A stretch of 39,690 nt of DNA from Oscillospiraceae bacterium (GCA_022787085.1 JALFVE010000029.1:1-39690), one strand, 5' to 3'; positions 25,362 to 33,989 are shown, counted from the stretch's first letter. Made by a program: numbers and translations. The notes: a model not told the origin generated them from the sequence alone.

Positions 25362-26015
25362 ATGCGCTCTGTTCTTATTATCGGTCTGGGCAGATTCGGA
25401 AAAACTCTCGCTGCTAAGTTCTCTGAGCTTGGCAACGATGTTATGGTGGTTGACAACCAGGAGGACAATATCCGTGAATTTATGCGGTATGCTGTCAATG
25501 CCAAGATCGCTGACTGCACCAAGCCTGAGGCCCTCGAAAGCCTCGGCGTAAGAAATTTTGACATCTGCTTCGTCTGCATCGGCAGCAATTTTCAGGCAAG
25601 CCTTGAAATTACCAGCCAGCTCAAGGAAATGGGTGCCAAAAAGGTCATCAGCAAGGCAAGCACCAATATCCACGCTAAATTCCTCGGAAGAAACGGCGCA
25701 GATGAGGTCGTTTATCCCGAACGTGACCGTGCTGAAAAGCTTGCTGTTCAGTACAGCCTTTCTAACATCTTCGATTACACCGAGATCTCTTCCGACACGG
25801 GTATTTACGAGATACCCATTCTTGATTCTTGGGTGAATCACAGCATTATTGAGCTTAATATCCGAAACAAGTACAAGATAAATATTCTTGCCATCAAAAA
25901 AGATGAGGAGGTCATTTCTTTGCCGAGCGCTGATTACGTTTTCTGCCTCGGAGACCATGTTCTTGTTCTGGGCAAACAGAAGGATATGGAAAAATATGTC
26001 AGCAAAATAAAATAA
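25362..26015 (+). CDS. ktrA: Potassium uptake regulatory subunit KtrA (RCK domains)
   Basis: The 217-residue protein has an RCK_N Rossmann domain (IIGLGRFGKTLA at the N-terminus, VVDN acidic end of strand 2) that binds ATP/ADP or NAD, and an RCK_C domain (about 135-217) that in other KtrA proteins binds c-di-AMP. An octameric ring of KtrA gates KtrB. It begins 18 bases after ktrB with GAAAGGA ahead of ATG. Confidence 0.94.
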   Translation: MRSVLIIGLGRFGKTLAAKFSELGNDVMVVDNQEDNIREFMRYAVNAKIADCTKPEALESLGVRNFDICFVCIGSNFQASLEITSQLKEMGAKKVISKASTNIHAKFLGRNGADEVVYPERDRAEKLAVQYSLSNIFDYTEISSDTGIYEIPILDSWVNHSIIELNIRNKYKINILAIKKDEEVISLPSADYVFCLGDHVLVLGKQKDMEKYVSKIK

Positions 26016-26037
26016 TTATCAGAAAGGATATGATATT

Positions 26038-26655
26038 ATGAACAAAAAATCTGTTTACAAAATTTCCTACGGTCTTTTCGTTCTCACCGCTTCCGAGGGC
26101 GACAAGGACAACGGCTGCATTGTGAACACCGTTATTCAGCTCACAAGCGACCCCATGCAGATCGCTGTTACGGTAAACAAGGGCAATTTTACCCATGACA
26201 TGATCAAAAATACGGGTAAATTCAATGTTTCCGTTATTGACAACACCGCTCCCTTTGAGCTTTTCAAGCACTTCGGTTTTCAGAGCGGAAGGGATTCCAT
26301 GAAGTTCGGCACTCCCGATTCCTACAAGTTCGCTCCCAAGTATGCGGACAACGGGCTCCTTTATGTGAGCGCTTACGCTAACGCTTTTATGTCGGGCAAG
26401 GTTGTTAAGGAAATTGATCTCGGCACTCACACCATGTTTATTGCCGAGATGACCGACGGTGAGGTGCTTTCCGACAAGCCTTCCATGACCTATGAATATT
26501 ATCAGGCTAATGTCAAGCCCCGTCCTGCAGCTCAGAAAAAATCAGGCTGGGTCTGCAAGGTCTGCGGCTACATTTACGAGGGCGATGTTCTCCCCGAGGA
26601 TTTCGTTTGTCCCATCTGCAAGCATGGCGCTGTGGATTTTGAGAAGCTTCAGTAA
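26038..26655 (+). CDS. Flavin reductase-rubredoxin fusion (high-molecular-weight rubredoxin type)
   Basis: Residues about 1-150 form an FMN-binding flavin-reductase-like domain (YGLFVLTASEGDKDNGCIVNT split over 11-31, then TVNKGNFTHDMI and FNVSVID). After a short Pro/Lys linker, residues about 160-205 form a rubredoxin with WVCKVCGYIYEG and VCPICKHG, the four iron ligands. Such fusions pass electrons from NAD(P)H to flavodiiron oxygen or peroxide reductases in anaerobes. No flavodiiron gene is in the window. It lies 22 bases behind ktrA with GAAAGGA, so it is likely co-transcribed with potassium uptake genes. Confidence 0.9.
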   Translation: MNKKSVYKISYGLFVLTASEGDKDNGCIVNTVIQLTSDPMQIAVTVNKGNFTHDMIKNTGKFNVSVIDNTAPFELFKHFGFQSGRDSMKFGTPDSYKFAPKYADNGLLYVSAYANAFMSGKVVKEIDLGTHTMFIAEMTDGEVLSDKPSMTYEYYQANVKPRPAAQKKSGWVCKVCGYIYEGDVLPEDFVCPICKHGAVDFEKLQ

Positions 26656-26672
26656 TTTTTATGATAATATTT

Positions 26673-26712
26673 ACGGGTATCGCTCCTTTTTCGGAACGAT
26701 ACCCGTTTTTTT
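26673..26712 (+). terminator. Terminator of the ktrB operon
   Basis: A perfect 10-base stem (26673-26682 with 26697-26706) is followed by a run of seven T. It overlaps the final codon of the convergent activase gene. Confidence 0.9.
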
Positions 26713-29662
26713 ATCCGTTATTTGCCGCTTTTATCGCTGCTTCAAGACTTCTGAGCCGTATCTTTACCGCTCCCAGATTGCTTATTTCGTCGATCTTCAG
26801 CTGGGTGTAGAATTTGCCCTTGGGCTCAAGTATTGAACGAACCTCGTCCGTGGTCACTGCGTCTATTCCGCAGCCGAAGGACACCAGCTGCACAAGCTGC
26901 ATATCAGGCTGTGTGGTCACATATTCCGCTGCCCGGTACAGCCTTGAATGGTACGTCCACTGATTGAGCACGTGGAGTACGGGCGTTTCTGCAAGGTGGC
27001 AGACTGCATCCTCGGTTATTACTGCCATTCCCAGAGAGGTTATGAGCTTATGTATGCCGTGGTTTATTTCGGGGTCAACATGGTAGGGTCTGCCGCTGAG
27101 GACGATTATGGGCATATTCTTCTTTCTCGCTTCCGAGATTATCTCGCTGCCCTTCTTCACTATGGCGGCGTGATATTCCTCCAGCGATCTCATGCCTATA
27201 TGCCATGCTTCCTTTACGTCCTTTTTGTTCAGCTTATATTTTCCGAATACCTTGCACACCGTTTGCACGATATGCTTCTCAAGATTTACGTCCATATAGG
27301 GGTAGAGGAAATTTTCCTCGTTAAGCTCGGGGATATTCGCTTTCAACAGCTCGGGATAATATGCTACTACGGGGCAGTTATAGTTATTGTCCGAATGTCC
27401 CTCGTCGATATTATAGGTCTCGCAGGGGTAGAATATCACGTCAACTTTTTTCTCAAGCAGGTCTACTATATGTCCGTGGGCAAGCTTTGCGGGGTAGCAG
27501 ACGGTATCCGATGGGATGGTATGCTGTCCTTTGAAGTACAGATCTCTGGTGCTCTCTGCAGAAAGCTCCGTTTTAAACCCAAGTCTATGGAAAAAGGCTG
27601 TCCAGAAGGCAAGCTGGTCGTAATAGCCCAGTACAAGCGGTATTCCGATGGTGGCTTTGGGATTTTCGGGATTTCCTTTATCCGAAAGGCTGCGGATAAG
27701 CTGATATTTATACTGGTACAGGCAGGGGGCTTCCTCTTTTTTCGTTATTCCCGCTCCCTTTTCACAGCGGTTTCCGCTGATGAATTTATGTCCGTCCGAG
27801 AAGGTTATCATGGTGAGCGAGCATTTTGCTGTACAGCCGCCGCAGTTCATCTGGCGGGATTTGAATGAGAAGTTCTCCAGCTTTTCGGGGGTGATAAGGT
27901 CGGAGGCAAGCTTATTTTCTGCCTCGGAGGTCTCCTTTGCATATAATGCTGCGCCGAATGCTCCCATCAGTCCTGCGATGGCGGGTCTTACCACGTCTCT
28001 GCCGATCTCCTGCTCGAAGGCTCTCAGCACGGCGTCGTTTAAGAAGGTTCCGCCCTGCACTACTATATTCTTGCCAAGCTCCTCGGCGGAGTTTGCTCGT
28101 ATTACCTTATATATTGCGTTCTTGATGATGGAGGAGGACAGTCCTGCGGAGATATCCTCCACCGATGCGCCGTCCTTCTGTGCCTGCTTTACTGAGCTGT
28201 TCATAAACACTGTACAGCGTGAGCCCAGATCAACGGGTCTTTCCGCAAACAGTCCCAGTCTTGCAAATTCGGCGATATCATAGCCCATCGCCTGCGCAAA
28301 GGTCTGGATAAATGAGCCGCAGCCCGATGAGCAGGCTTCGTTAAGCATGATACTGTCGATGGCGTGATTCTTTATCTTAAAGCACTTGATATCCTGTCCG
28401 CCGATGTCGATTATGAAATCTACGTCGGGGCAGAAATAGGATGCGGCTTTATAATGGGCGACGGTCTCTACAAGTCCGTAATCTACGCCCACGCCTGCTT
28501 TGATAAGATCTTCGCCGTAGCCTGTTACTGCGGAGGAGCGTATTGCTATTCTGTCTCCGATAAGGCTGTATATCTCCTTCAGCCGGGCGGTTATTACATT
28601 TAAGGGCTGTCCCTTATTGGACACATAATGCTGATAGAGAAGCTTGCCGTCGGGGGTTATCAGCACAAGCTTTGTGGTGGTGGAGCCTGCGTCGATTCCA
28701 AGATATGCTTCGCCCTCATAGGTCTTTATATCCTCAAAGGGAAGGTCATGTCTGCCGTGACGGGCGATAAATTCATCATACTGAGCCTGATTCTCAAAGA
28801 GCCGTCTGCCTGTGATGATATCGTCATTTACCTTTGCGGCTTTCATCTTTTCCGCTATCTCGGCGGCGGTGAACACCTGGGGCTCCGATTCTGCCGCATA
28901 TAATGCGCTGCCGTATGCCATGAAGCACTGGGCATTTTCGGGGAACACGGCGTTTTCGGCAGACAGTCCCAGAGTATTTACAAAGGCTTTGCGAAGTCCC
29001 TTTATAAATGTAAGAGGTCCTCCGAGAAACAGCACCTTGCCCTTTATCTCCCTGCCCTGAGCAAGTCCCGACACGGTCTGATCCACTACAGACTGGAATA
29101 TTGATGCGGCGATATCCTCTCGTCTTGCACCCTGATTCAGAAGCGGCTGGATATCCGATTTTGCAAATACTCCGCAGCGGGAGGCTATGGGATAGAGCTT
29201 CTCTGCTTTTGCGGAGAGCTCGTCCATTTCATCTACGGTTATTCCCAGAAGGGTTGCCATCTGGTCGATAAATGCGCCTGTGCCGCCTGCGCAGGAGCCG
29301 TTCATTCGCTGCTCCGTTCCTCCTGTGAGGAAGATTATCTTTGCATCCTCGCCGCCAAGCTCTATTACGCAGTCTGCATCGGGATAATCCTTCTTTACCG
29401 ATATGAATGCGCTGTGCACCTCCTGCACAAAGGGCAAGCCTGCGGCGTTCGCCAGTCCCAGTCCTGCTGAGCCTGTTATTGCAAGGTGAAATTCTGCGTC
29501 GGGGTATTCTCTGCCGATCTCCGCTACCTGCTCAGCGGCGGTCTCACGCACCTTCGAGAAATGACGCTGATATTTTGCGTGGATTATTTTTCCGTCCTCT
29601 AAGATGACCGTTTTTACTGTGGTCGAACCGATGTCAAGACCCAGCGAATATATTTTTGACAT
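26711..29662 (-). CDS. BadF/BcrA-type acyl-CoA dehydratase activase-like protein, two ATPase domains plus DUF2229
   Basis: The 983-residue protein has two successive ASKHA ATPase domains. The first starts LDIGSTTVKTV and holds the cluster-type motif NGSCAGGTGAF; the second starts LGIDAGSTTTKLV near 320 and holds ACSSGCGSF. A DUF2229-like domain follows (about 640-960: CGGCTAKCSLTMI, CYPAKLAHGH, LSGRPYHVDPEI). Activases use ATP to drive an electron into 2-hydroxyacyl-CoA dehydratase-type enzymes; this large subfamily has no proven partner. Related proteins I know run to about 1400 residues with a further dehydratase-like C-terminal part; here the stop is real and no remainder follows. It starts 9 bases after aroK. 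Confidence 0.85.
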   Translation of the reverse strand: MSKIYSLGLDIGSTTVKTVILEDGKIIHAKYQRHFSKVRETAAEQVAEIGREYPDAEFHLAITGSAGLGLANAAGLPFVQEVHSAFISVKKDYPDADCVIELGGEDAKIIFLTGGTEQRMNGSCAGGTGAFIDQMATLLGITVDEMDELSAKAEKLYPIASRCGVFAKSDIQPLLNQGARREDIAASIFQSVVDQTVSGLAQGREIKGKVLFLGGPLTFIKGLRKAFVNTLGLSAENAVFPENAQCFMAYGSALYAAESEPQVFTAAEIAEKMKAAKVNDDIITGRRLFENQAQYDEFIARHGRHDLPFEDIKTYEGEAYLGIDAGSTTTKLVLITPDGKLLYQHYVSNKGQPLNVITARLKEIYSLIGDRIAIRSSAVTGYGEDLIKAGVGVDYGLVETVAHYKAASYFCPDVDFIIDIGGQDIKCFKIKNHAIDSIMLNEACSSGCGSFIQTFAQAMGYDIAEFARLGLFAERPVDLGSRCTVFMNSSVKQAQKDGASVEDISAGLSSSIIKNAIYKVIRANSAEELGKNIVVQGGTFLNDAVLRAFEQEIGRDVVRPAIAGLMGAFGAALYAKETSEAENKLASDLITPEKLENFSFKSRQMNCGGCTAKCSLTMITFSDGHKFISGNRCEKGAGITKKEEAPCLYQYKYQLIRSLSDKGNPENPKATIGIPLVLGYYDQLAFWTAFFHRLGFKTELSAESTRDLYFKGQHTIPSDTVCYPAKLAHGHIVDLLEKKVDVIFYPCETYNIDEGHSDNNYNCPVVAYYPELLKANIPELNEENFLYPYMDVNLEKHIVQTVCKVFGKYKLNKKDVKEAWHIGMRSLEEYHAAIVKKGSEIISEARKKNMPIIVLSGRPYHVDPEINHGIHKLITSLGMAVITEDAVCHLAETPVLHVLNQWTYHSRLYRAAEYVTTQPDMQLVQLVSFGCGIDAVTTDEVRSILEPKGKFYTQLKIDEISNLGAVKIRLRSLEAAIKAANNG

Positions 29663-29671
29663 ATCTCTGAA

Positions 29672-30187
29672 TTATCCTTTCTGAACTTTAAGGTAATTGT
29701 TTACGTTTTCCCTGATTCGGGCGGCTATTTCTGCAGGCGAGCCTGTACCGTCTGCGGTTATCTGCGAATGGGCTGTGTACAGGGGCACCCTTTCTTTATA
29801 TATCTCCTCAAGGGATTCCTTGGTATTTGCCATTACTATGGGGCGGTTTGTATCTCCCGAAATGCGGTCGTAGCACACGTCATAGGGCACGTCTATATAG
29901 ACCACCGTTCCGTATTCCGAGGCGGTTTTCGCATTTATCTCCTTGAGCATCGCTCCGCCTCCGCAGGCAATTATCCCCCCTGCCTTGCCAAGCTCCGCTA
30001 CCGATTCCGTTTCAAGCTTTCTGAATGTGTCCTCGCCCTTTTCCGCAAATATCTGAGGTATGCTCATGCCTGCCTTTTTTTCGATATATGCGTCCATATC
30101 TGTAAATTTAAGTCCCATCATATCCGCCAGCGCTCTGCCTGCGGTGGACTTTCCGCAGCCCATGAAGCCGCACAAATAAATCGTCAT
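29672..30187 (-). CDS. aroK: Shikimate kinase
   Basis: The 171-residue protein has the P-loop GFMGCGKSTAGR (7-18), DMD at 30-32 for shikimate and magnesium, FRKLE (55-59) with the shikimate arginine, the ACGGGA loop (74-79), and a lid with TNRPIV. It phosphorylates shikimate on the way to chorismate and aromatic amino acids. No other aromatic pathway genes are nearby. It lies between the 216-residue unknown and the activase in one operon. Confidence 0.95.
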   Translation of the reverse strand: MTIYLCGFMGCGKSTAGRALADMMGLKFTDMDAYIEKKAGMSIPQIFAEKGEDTFRKLETESVAELGKAGGIIACGGGAMLKEINAKTASEYGTVVYIDVPYDVCYDRISGDTNRPIVMANTKESLEEIYKERVPLYTAHSQITADGTGSPAEIAARIRENVNNYLKVQKG

Positions 30188-30210
30188 ATTATGCTCTCCC
30201 TTTCAAGCTT

Positions 30211-30861
30211 TCATATCTCAACGCTCTCCCCGAAATCATCGGCGGAGTATTCCTTTATCTTCTCAAAAAGAGCTTCCTCAAGGCAGGAATAGAACATGGC
30301 AAAAAGCACGTCCGCAAACCCTAAGAGAAACATATTCTTATTGGTTATCTCCGCCAGTGCGGGGACGTTTGTATATATATAAGTCTTATACCAGTCGGCA
30401 TTATAGGGCGGCAGCCTTTTTGCCTTGCGCACAAGATATTTTATCTCCATAAAGCTTTCCGTGACTGCTTCCTTATAATTCTCCGCTCCCCTTGCCATTA
30501 CTGCGTTATAGACCTTATACAGCTGATCGTCGGTCATGGGACCGCTGGCTCCCCGCAGATTCTTTAAGACGGGTATCCTCACCGCAAGGCTGTAAACCAT
30601 GAGGGGAAGCACCTTTTCATATTCCTCCCCCAGCATTTCTCCGCAGTTCTTTTCGTCTATCCTGAGCCCTAAGGCGGTGAGAGAATCGGTATCGGTTATA
30701 TTATTCAGCACTATTTTGAAGGCGTCCTTTATGCTGACGGTATAGAAGCCTTCCTCGGCTATGGAGTAGATATATTTTACGGCGTTAAACAGACACACGC
30801 CGCCCTTTACTATCTCCTCTGCAAGCCCGTTTACTGCGGCGGCTTCGTTGATAAAATCCAC
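30211..30861 (-). CDS. Unrecognised 216-residue helical protein
   Basis: I do not recognise this protein. It appears all-helical, with alternating hydrophobic and acidic stretches, no signal peptide and no clear membrane span, although MFLLGFADVLFAMFYSCL near 178-195 is hydrophobic. The start is GTG at 30861 with GGGAGAT ahead. It sits 19 bases after the 591-residue unknown and 23 bases before aroK, so it is likely part of the same transcript. Confidence 0.75.
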   Translation of the reverse strand: MDFINEAAAVNGLAEEIVKGGVCLFNAVKYIYSIAEEGFYTVSIKDAFKIVLNNITDTDSLTALGLRIDEKNCGEMLGEEYEKVLPLMVYSLAVRIPVLKNLRGASGPMTDDQLYKVYNAVMARGAENYKEAVTESFMEIKYLVRKAKRLPPYNADWYKTYIYTNVPALAEITNKNMFLLGFADVLFAMFYSCLEEALFEKIKEYSADDFGESVEI

Positions 30862-30880
30862 TGTATCATCTCCCGCTCTT

Positions 30881-32656
30881 TTATTCTCGCTTGATCTTTT
30901 CCCACTTGGGGAGGGTTATTTTTCTGCCGTTTACGGTGATATCGCCGTCGGCTGCGGTTTCGCTCACGCTGTCGGTCAAAAGCTCCTCCGATTTATATTT
31001 TCCGTCCATCATTGCTTCAAGGACGGTGCTGTATTTCGGCGGCTCAAAAGGCTTGAACTCCCTTTCCTCGGGCGCTGCCTCCGTTCCTGCGGGGGATATG
31101 CCCGAATCTTCCTTTTCCTCGGCAGCTTTCAGCGCTTCATTGAACAGGCTGCCAAGCTCTCCCGATGACGGCTCGCTGCGGATAACAGGCTCACTTTCCG
31201 CCGCTGCGCTCTTATGCTTTCCCCTTTTTCGTGACTGCTTTTTGACCGCTGTTTCCCAATAATCCAGAAATTCCTCCATCTGGGATATTTCCGCATTGCC
31301 CTCTCTGAGGTCACGCTTGGTATCCGACAGGTAGCCCGACCATTCACGGAACTCCTTTTCGGTCATAAGCGTTCCTATCCGCTTATAGAGCAGGTTATAC
31401 ACCCTCTGGCACCGCTTTTCAAGCTCCTTGGGTATTTCGATGGGTTCGGGATTCTCTTCTGTGACGGGGGCGGTCATTTCCTCCGCTTTTTCGGCGGGCT
31501 CTTCCTTGGGAACGGGAATCTCGGGAGGCACCTGCTCCTCGGCGGAGGGTATTTCGGTTTTCTCCTGCGATACGAGATCATCCGCTTCCGCTGCGGCAGT
31601 TTCGGGCGCTTCTTCATTCCGCTTCATTGCGGCTATCCCCAGCTCCTCTGTTATCTGCTCGGAGCAGGTCATTCCGCTGGAATTTACTCTATGGCAATAG
31701 GGGGATTTTTCGTTTATATCCCTGACAAAATATTTTCCGCAGCGGGGACATCTGGACAGATATATCCCGTTTTCGCTCATCAGTGTGAACTCAAGGTCTA
31801 TCATTGCCTTGAAGCTGTCGGGCACATACACCCTTTGGGGCAGCTCCGATATGGCTTCAAGCACGAATCTCATATCATTCTCTGCAGGTCGGGGCATATC
31901 CTTTACATAGCTGAAGGCATCAAGGGCGGTCTGGTCCCTGTTATGATCATTGAGATTTTTTTCGTCCCACTGCTCGGCGTCACGGAGGACGTCAGACAGG
32001 CGGCGGTAGATATTCTTTGAGGTTCTGCCCATCATAAATACCGAATCGGGCAGCTGGGAGGGACTGTACACCTTCACTGAGGGAAGCTTATCCATGGGAC
32101 AGCCCGTTTCATTTGCCGCTACGCTGAACGCAAGGTCGAAATACTCCGTTCTGGCACGGTAATCCCCAGGGCGGAGCATTACATTGGATTCGCAGTCATA
32201 GATGAATTTCAGCTTGGAACGGGCATATTCCTGCATTCTCACGATATTTATCCACTGGTTTATCCCTCTGCTCGTTTTATATTCGCTGACTCTGTAAAAT
32301 ATATTCTTCTCATACAGGCTTTTGGGTGAGACGCACCTTGCCCACAGCTCCTCAAGCCCTATCCCCTCGGAGTGGCAGATATATGCGATTATACAGTCCA
32401 TCACCACTGAGGCAAACTCCGTCTGCGCACACGCCTCCACATATGGATGACACTTCACTACGGCGCTTATTGCCATGTTTTCCATGTTTTTCGATATCCT
32501 GCCCGTTTTTCTGGCGTTCCTGCCTACCTCGATGCACTGCTCCCAGAAATATGTAAAATCAAACTCGGCAAATCTCAGCAGCGATCTCGACAGCTCCAGC
32601 TTATGAAAGCTGTTGCTCCCCGGTACTGCAAATACTGCGGTCTCCGTTTTTCTCAC
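30881..32656 (-). CDS. Unrecognised cysteine-knuckle protein with long acidic linker
   Basis: The 591-residue protein (from GTG at 32656) has a helical N-terminal half (about 1-320). A probable zinc knuckle, CPRCGKYFVRD with YCHRV and a further Cys (SGMTC), follows near 320-350. A Glu/Pro-rich disordered linker (about 360-430) precedes a helical C-terminal part with KKQSRKRGKHK. No membrane span is seen. The frame is open to an ATG at 32707, but that ATG lies inside the -10 region, so the later GTG is preferred despite a weak ribosome binding site. Several Ruminococcus-type genomes carry similar proteins of unknown function (DUF6076 is a possible label). It heads the aroK operon. Confidence 0.7.
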   Translation of the reverse strand: MRKTETAVFAVPGSNSFHKLELSRSLLRFAEFDFTYFWEQCIEVGRNARKTGRISKNMENMAISAVVKCHPYVEACAQTEFASVVMDCIIAYICHSEGIGLEELWARCVSPKSLYEKNIFYRVSEYKTSRGINQWINIVRMQEYARSKLKFIYDCESNVMLRPGDYRARTEYFDLAFSVAANETGCPMDKLPSVKVYSPSQLPDSVFMMGRTSKNIYRRLSDVLRDAEQWDEKNLNDHNRDQTALDAFSYVKDMPRPAENDMRFVLEAISELPQRVYVPDSFKAMIDLEFTLMSENGIYLSRCPRCGKYFVRDINEKSPYCHRVNSSGMTCSEQITEELGIAAMKRNEEAPETAAAEADDLVSQEKTEIPSAEEQVPPEIPVPKEEPAEKAEEMTAPVTEENPEPIEIPKELEKRCQRVYNLLYKRIGTLMTEKEFREWSGYLSDTKRDLREGNAEISQMEEFLDYWETAVKKQSRKRGKHKSAAAESEPVIRSEPSSGELGSLFNEALKAAEEKEDSGISPAGTEAAPEEREFKPFEPPKYSTVLEAMMDGKYKSEELLTDSVSETAADGDITVNGRKITLPKWEKIKRE

Positions 32657-32695
32657 CTCTTTGCCTGATGTTTTTTCAGGCGCATAATTTATTTC

Positions 32696-32724
32696 ATTAT
32701 AGCACATTTTTCAGCGAATTTCAA
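32696..32724 (-). promoter_or_regulatory. Sigma-A promoter of the unknown-unknown-aroK-activase operon
   Basis: On the minus strand TTGAAA (32719-32724), a 17-base spacer and TATAAT (32696-32701). The predicted transcript start is near 32689. Confidence 0.85.
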
Positions 32725-32760
32725 CGTTTTTTGCAAAAAATTTGATGTCCATATTAATGC

Positions 32761-32789
32761 AAAAAAAGAGCCGTTCCCATGAACGGCTC
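32761..32789 (-). terminator. Terminator of the 35-residue membrane protein gene
   Basis: A perfect 9-base stem (32768-32776 with 32781-32789) has a 4-base loop and is followed on the minus strand by seven T residues. It lies 18 bases past the stop. Confidence 0.93.
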
Positions 32790-32806
32790 CCTCTCGTTTT
32801 TTACCA

Positions 32807-32914
32807 TTACATTATTCCGAACACTACTATCACTGCGACCATCATAAATACTGCCGCAAATTCTATTGCAGTGAATACGGACTGCACTATGCTCCATGCG
32901 CTGTTTTTGTTCAT
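32807..32914 (-). CDS. 35-residue single-span membrane protein, own transcription unit
   Basis: The minus strand reads MNKNSAWSIVQSV, then a helix of about 21 hydrophobic residues that includes FAAVFMMVAVIVVFGIM at the very C-terminus. A short polar N-terminus and C-terminal membrane span are seen. AGAGGAGGAG stands ahead of the ATG, and a full-consensus promoter and a strong terminator bracket the frame and nothing else. This makes it a real, probably highly expressed gene, too short for most gene callers. I do not recognise the family. The shape resembles small regulatory subunits of membrane complexes, but a type I toxin-like peptide is also possible. Confidence 0.85.
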   Translation of the reverse strand: MNKNSAWSIVQSVFTAIEFAAVFMMVAVIVVFGIM

Positions 32915-32969
32915 GGCCGACTCCTCCTCTTGAGATAAAAGTGTTTTTGTGATCTGCTTTCATATTAAT

Positions 32970-32998
32970 ATTATACCCCTGCGGAGACTTTATGTCAA
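32970..32998 (-). promoter_or_regulatory. Consensus sigma-A promoter of the 35-residue membrane protein gene
   Basis: On the minus strand TTGACA (32993-32998), a 17-base spacer and TATAAT (32970-32975), a full match to consensus. The leader is about 50 bases. Confidence 0.92.
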
Positions 32999-33087
32999 GG
33001 TTTTATCCCGCTTGTCCGTCTTTTCTCCGATTCGCACAACTTGTTGAGAATTATTAGTGCATTTCGTCAGAATTTACAGTTTATTCC

Positions 33088-33115
33088 TTGAATTTTCTCT
33101 GTTATATGATATAAT
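33088..33115 (+). promoter_or_regulatory. Promoter of the YgjP-type peptidase gene
   Basis: TTGAAT (33088-33093), a 16-base spacer and TATAAT (33110-33115). It shows that a possible TTG start at 33115 cannot be used. Confidence 0.78.
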
Positions 33116-33150
33116 TGTATAAAATCTTTCATCGAAAGCGGGGCGTTTTT

Positions 33151-33819
33151 TTGGATTACTCCATTATCCGCAGCGGCAGAAAATCTGTCGCTCTTTCTAT
33201 TGACAAGGAGGGCAGGCTTATTGTTCGTGCGCCTTTCGGATTTCCCGAATACAGGATCAGGGAGATCGTTAATGAAAAGGCGGACTGGATCAACAAGCAC
33301 TCCTCTGCTGCCGAAATTCGTGCTGCAAAGCGGAATGATCGGCTTTCCCGTCCGCCCGAGGCGCTGCCCCTTTTCGGTGAGCTGCGGGCTGTGTCCCATG
33401 AGGAGCCTTACGGCTATATTGACGGCGTTATTCACATTCCCGGGAATATGACTCTCGAAGAGCTTCTCCCATATCTGCACAGGCTTTATGCCCGCATTGC
33501 CAAGGAGTATCTCGTCCCAAGGGTGTGGGCGGCGGCAAAGGAGATGGGCTTTGATATTTCGGCGGTGAGGATAAATTCTGCCGGAACAAGGTGGGGCAGC
33601 TGCTCTGCCAAAAAATCTATTAATCTCTCCCAAAAGCTTATTGTTGCCGATACCGAGGCTATTGATTATGTTATCGTTCACGAGCTTTGCCACACCGTTC
33701 ACTTGGACCACTCCGCTGATTTTTGGGCGCTGGTTGAACAATTCGTTCCCGATCATAAGAAATGCAGAGACAAACTGGCTGAGGTTCAGAAAATGCTTTC
33801 TGATTTCGGGATGGAATGA
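33151..33819 (+). CDS. YgjP-type M48 metallopeptidase (DUF45)
   Basis: The product has the N-terminal beta-rich YgjP part (SGRKSVALSIDKEGRLIVRAP split over 7-27), then TRWGSCSAKKSINLS and the zinc motif VIVHELCHTVHLDHS, where HELCH supplies the catalytic glutamate and two histidines, with DHSADFW behind. These predicted cytosolic metallopeptidases have unproven substrates. The start is a judgement: TTG at 33151 (222 residues), preceded by GCGGGGC, fits the promoter, whereas no ATG is available. It is monocistronic with a strong terminator. Confidence 0.87.
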   Translation: MDYSIIRSGRKSVALSIDKEGRLIVRAPFGFPEYRIREIVNEKADWINKHSSAAEIRAAKRNDRLSRPPEALPLFGELRAVSHEEPYGYIDGVIHIPGNMTLEELLPYLHRLYARIAKEYLVPRVWAAAKEMGFDISAVRINSAGTRWGSCSAKKSINLSQKLIVADTEAIDYVIVHELCHTVHLDHSADFWALVEQFVPDHKKCRDKLAEVQKMLSDFGME

Positions 33820-33824
33820 GGGGG

Positions 33825-33865
33825 ACAGGGCTGCTCATCACTATGATGGGCGGCTCTGTTTTTAT
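33825..33865 (+). terminator. Terminator of the YgjP-type gene
   Basis: A 15-pair stem with three G-T pairs (33825-33839 with 33845-33859) is followed by five T residues. Confidence 0.88.
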
Positions 33866-33917
33866 TAATTGTGAGTTATCTCTAATTTTTTATTGTTTTA
33901 TGCCGCTACTTTTTGTA

Positions 33918-33946
33918 TTGATAATTCTCCCAATATGTAGTATAAT
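33918..33946 (+). promoter_or_regulatory. Sigma-A promoter of the murD operon
   Basis: TTGATA (33918-33923), a 17-base spacer and TATAAT (33941-33946). The murD GTG lies 44 bases downstream. Confidence 0.85.
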
Positions 33947-33989
33947 ATAGGATGAATAACTATTTTTTGATGAGAGGATATGATTTTAA

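Noticed and set aside
32754-32963. 69-residue minus-strand frame overlapping the 35-residue membrane peptide
   Set aside because: Its ATG lies about at the transcript start with no ribosome binding site, and its composition is not protein-like. The 35-residue frame has the AGGAGG site.
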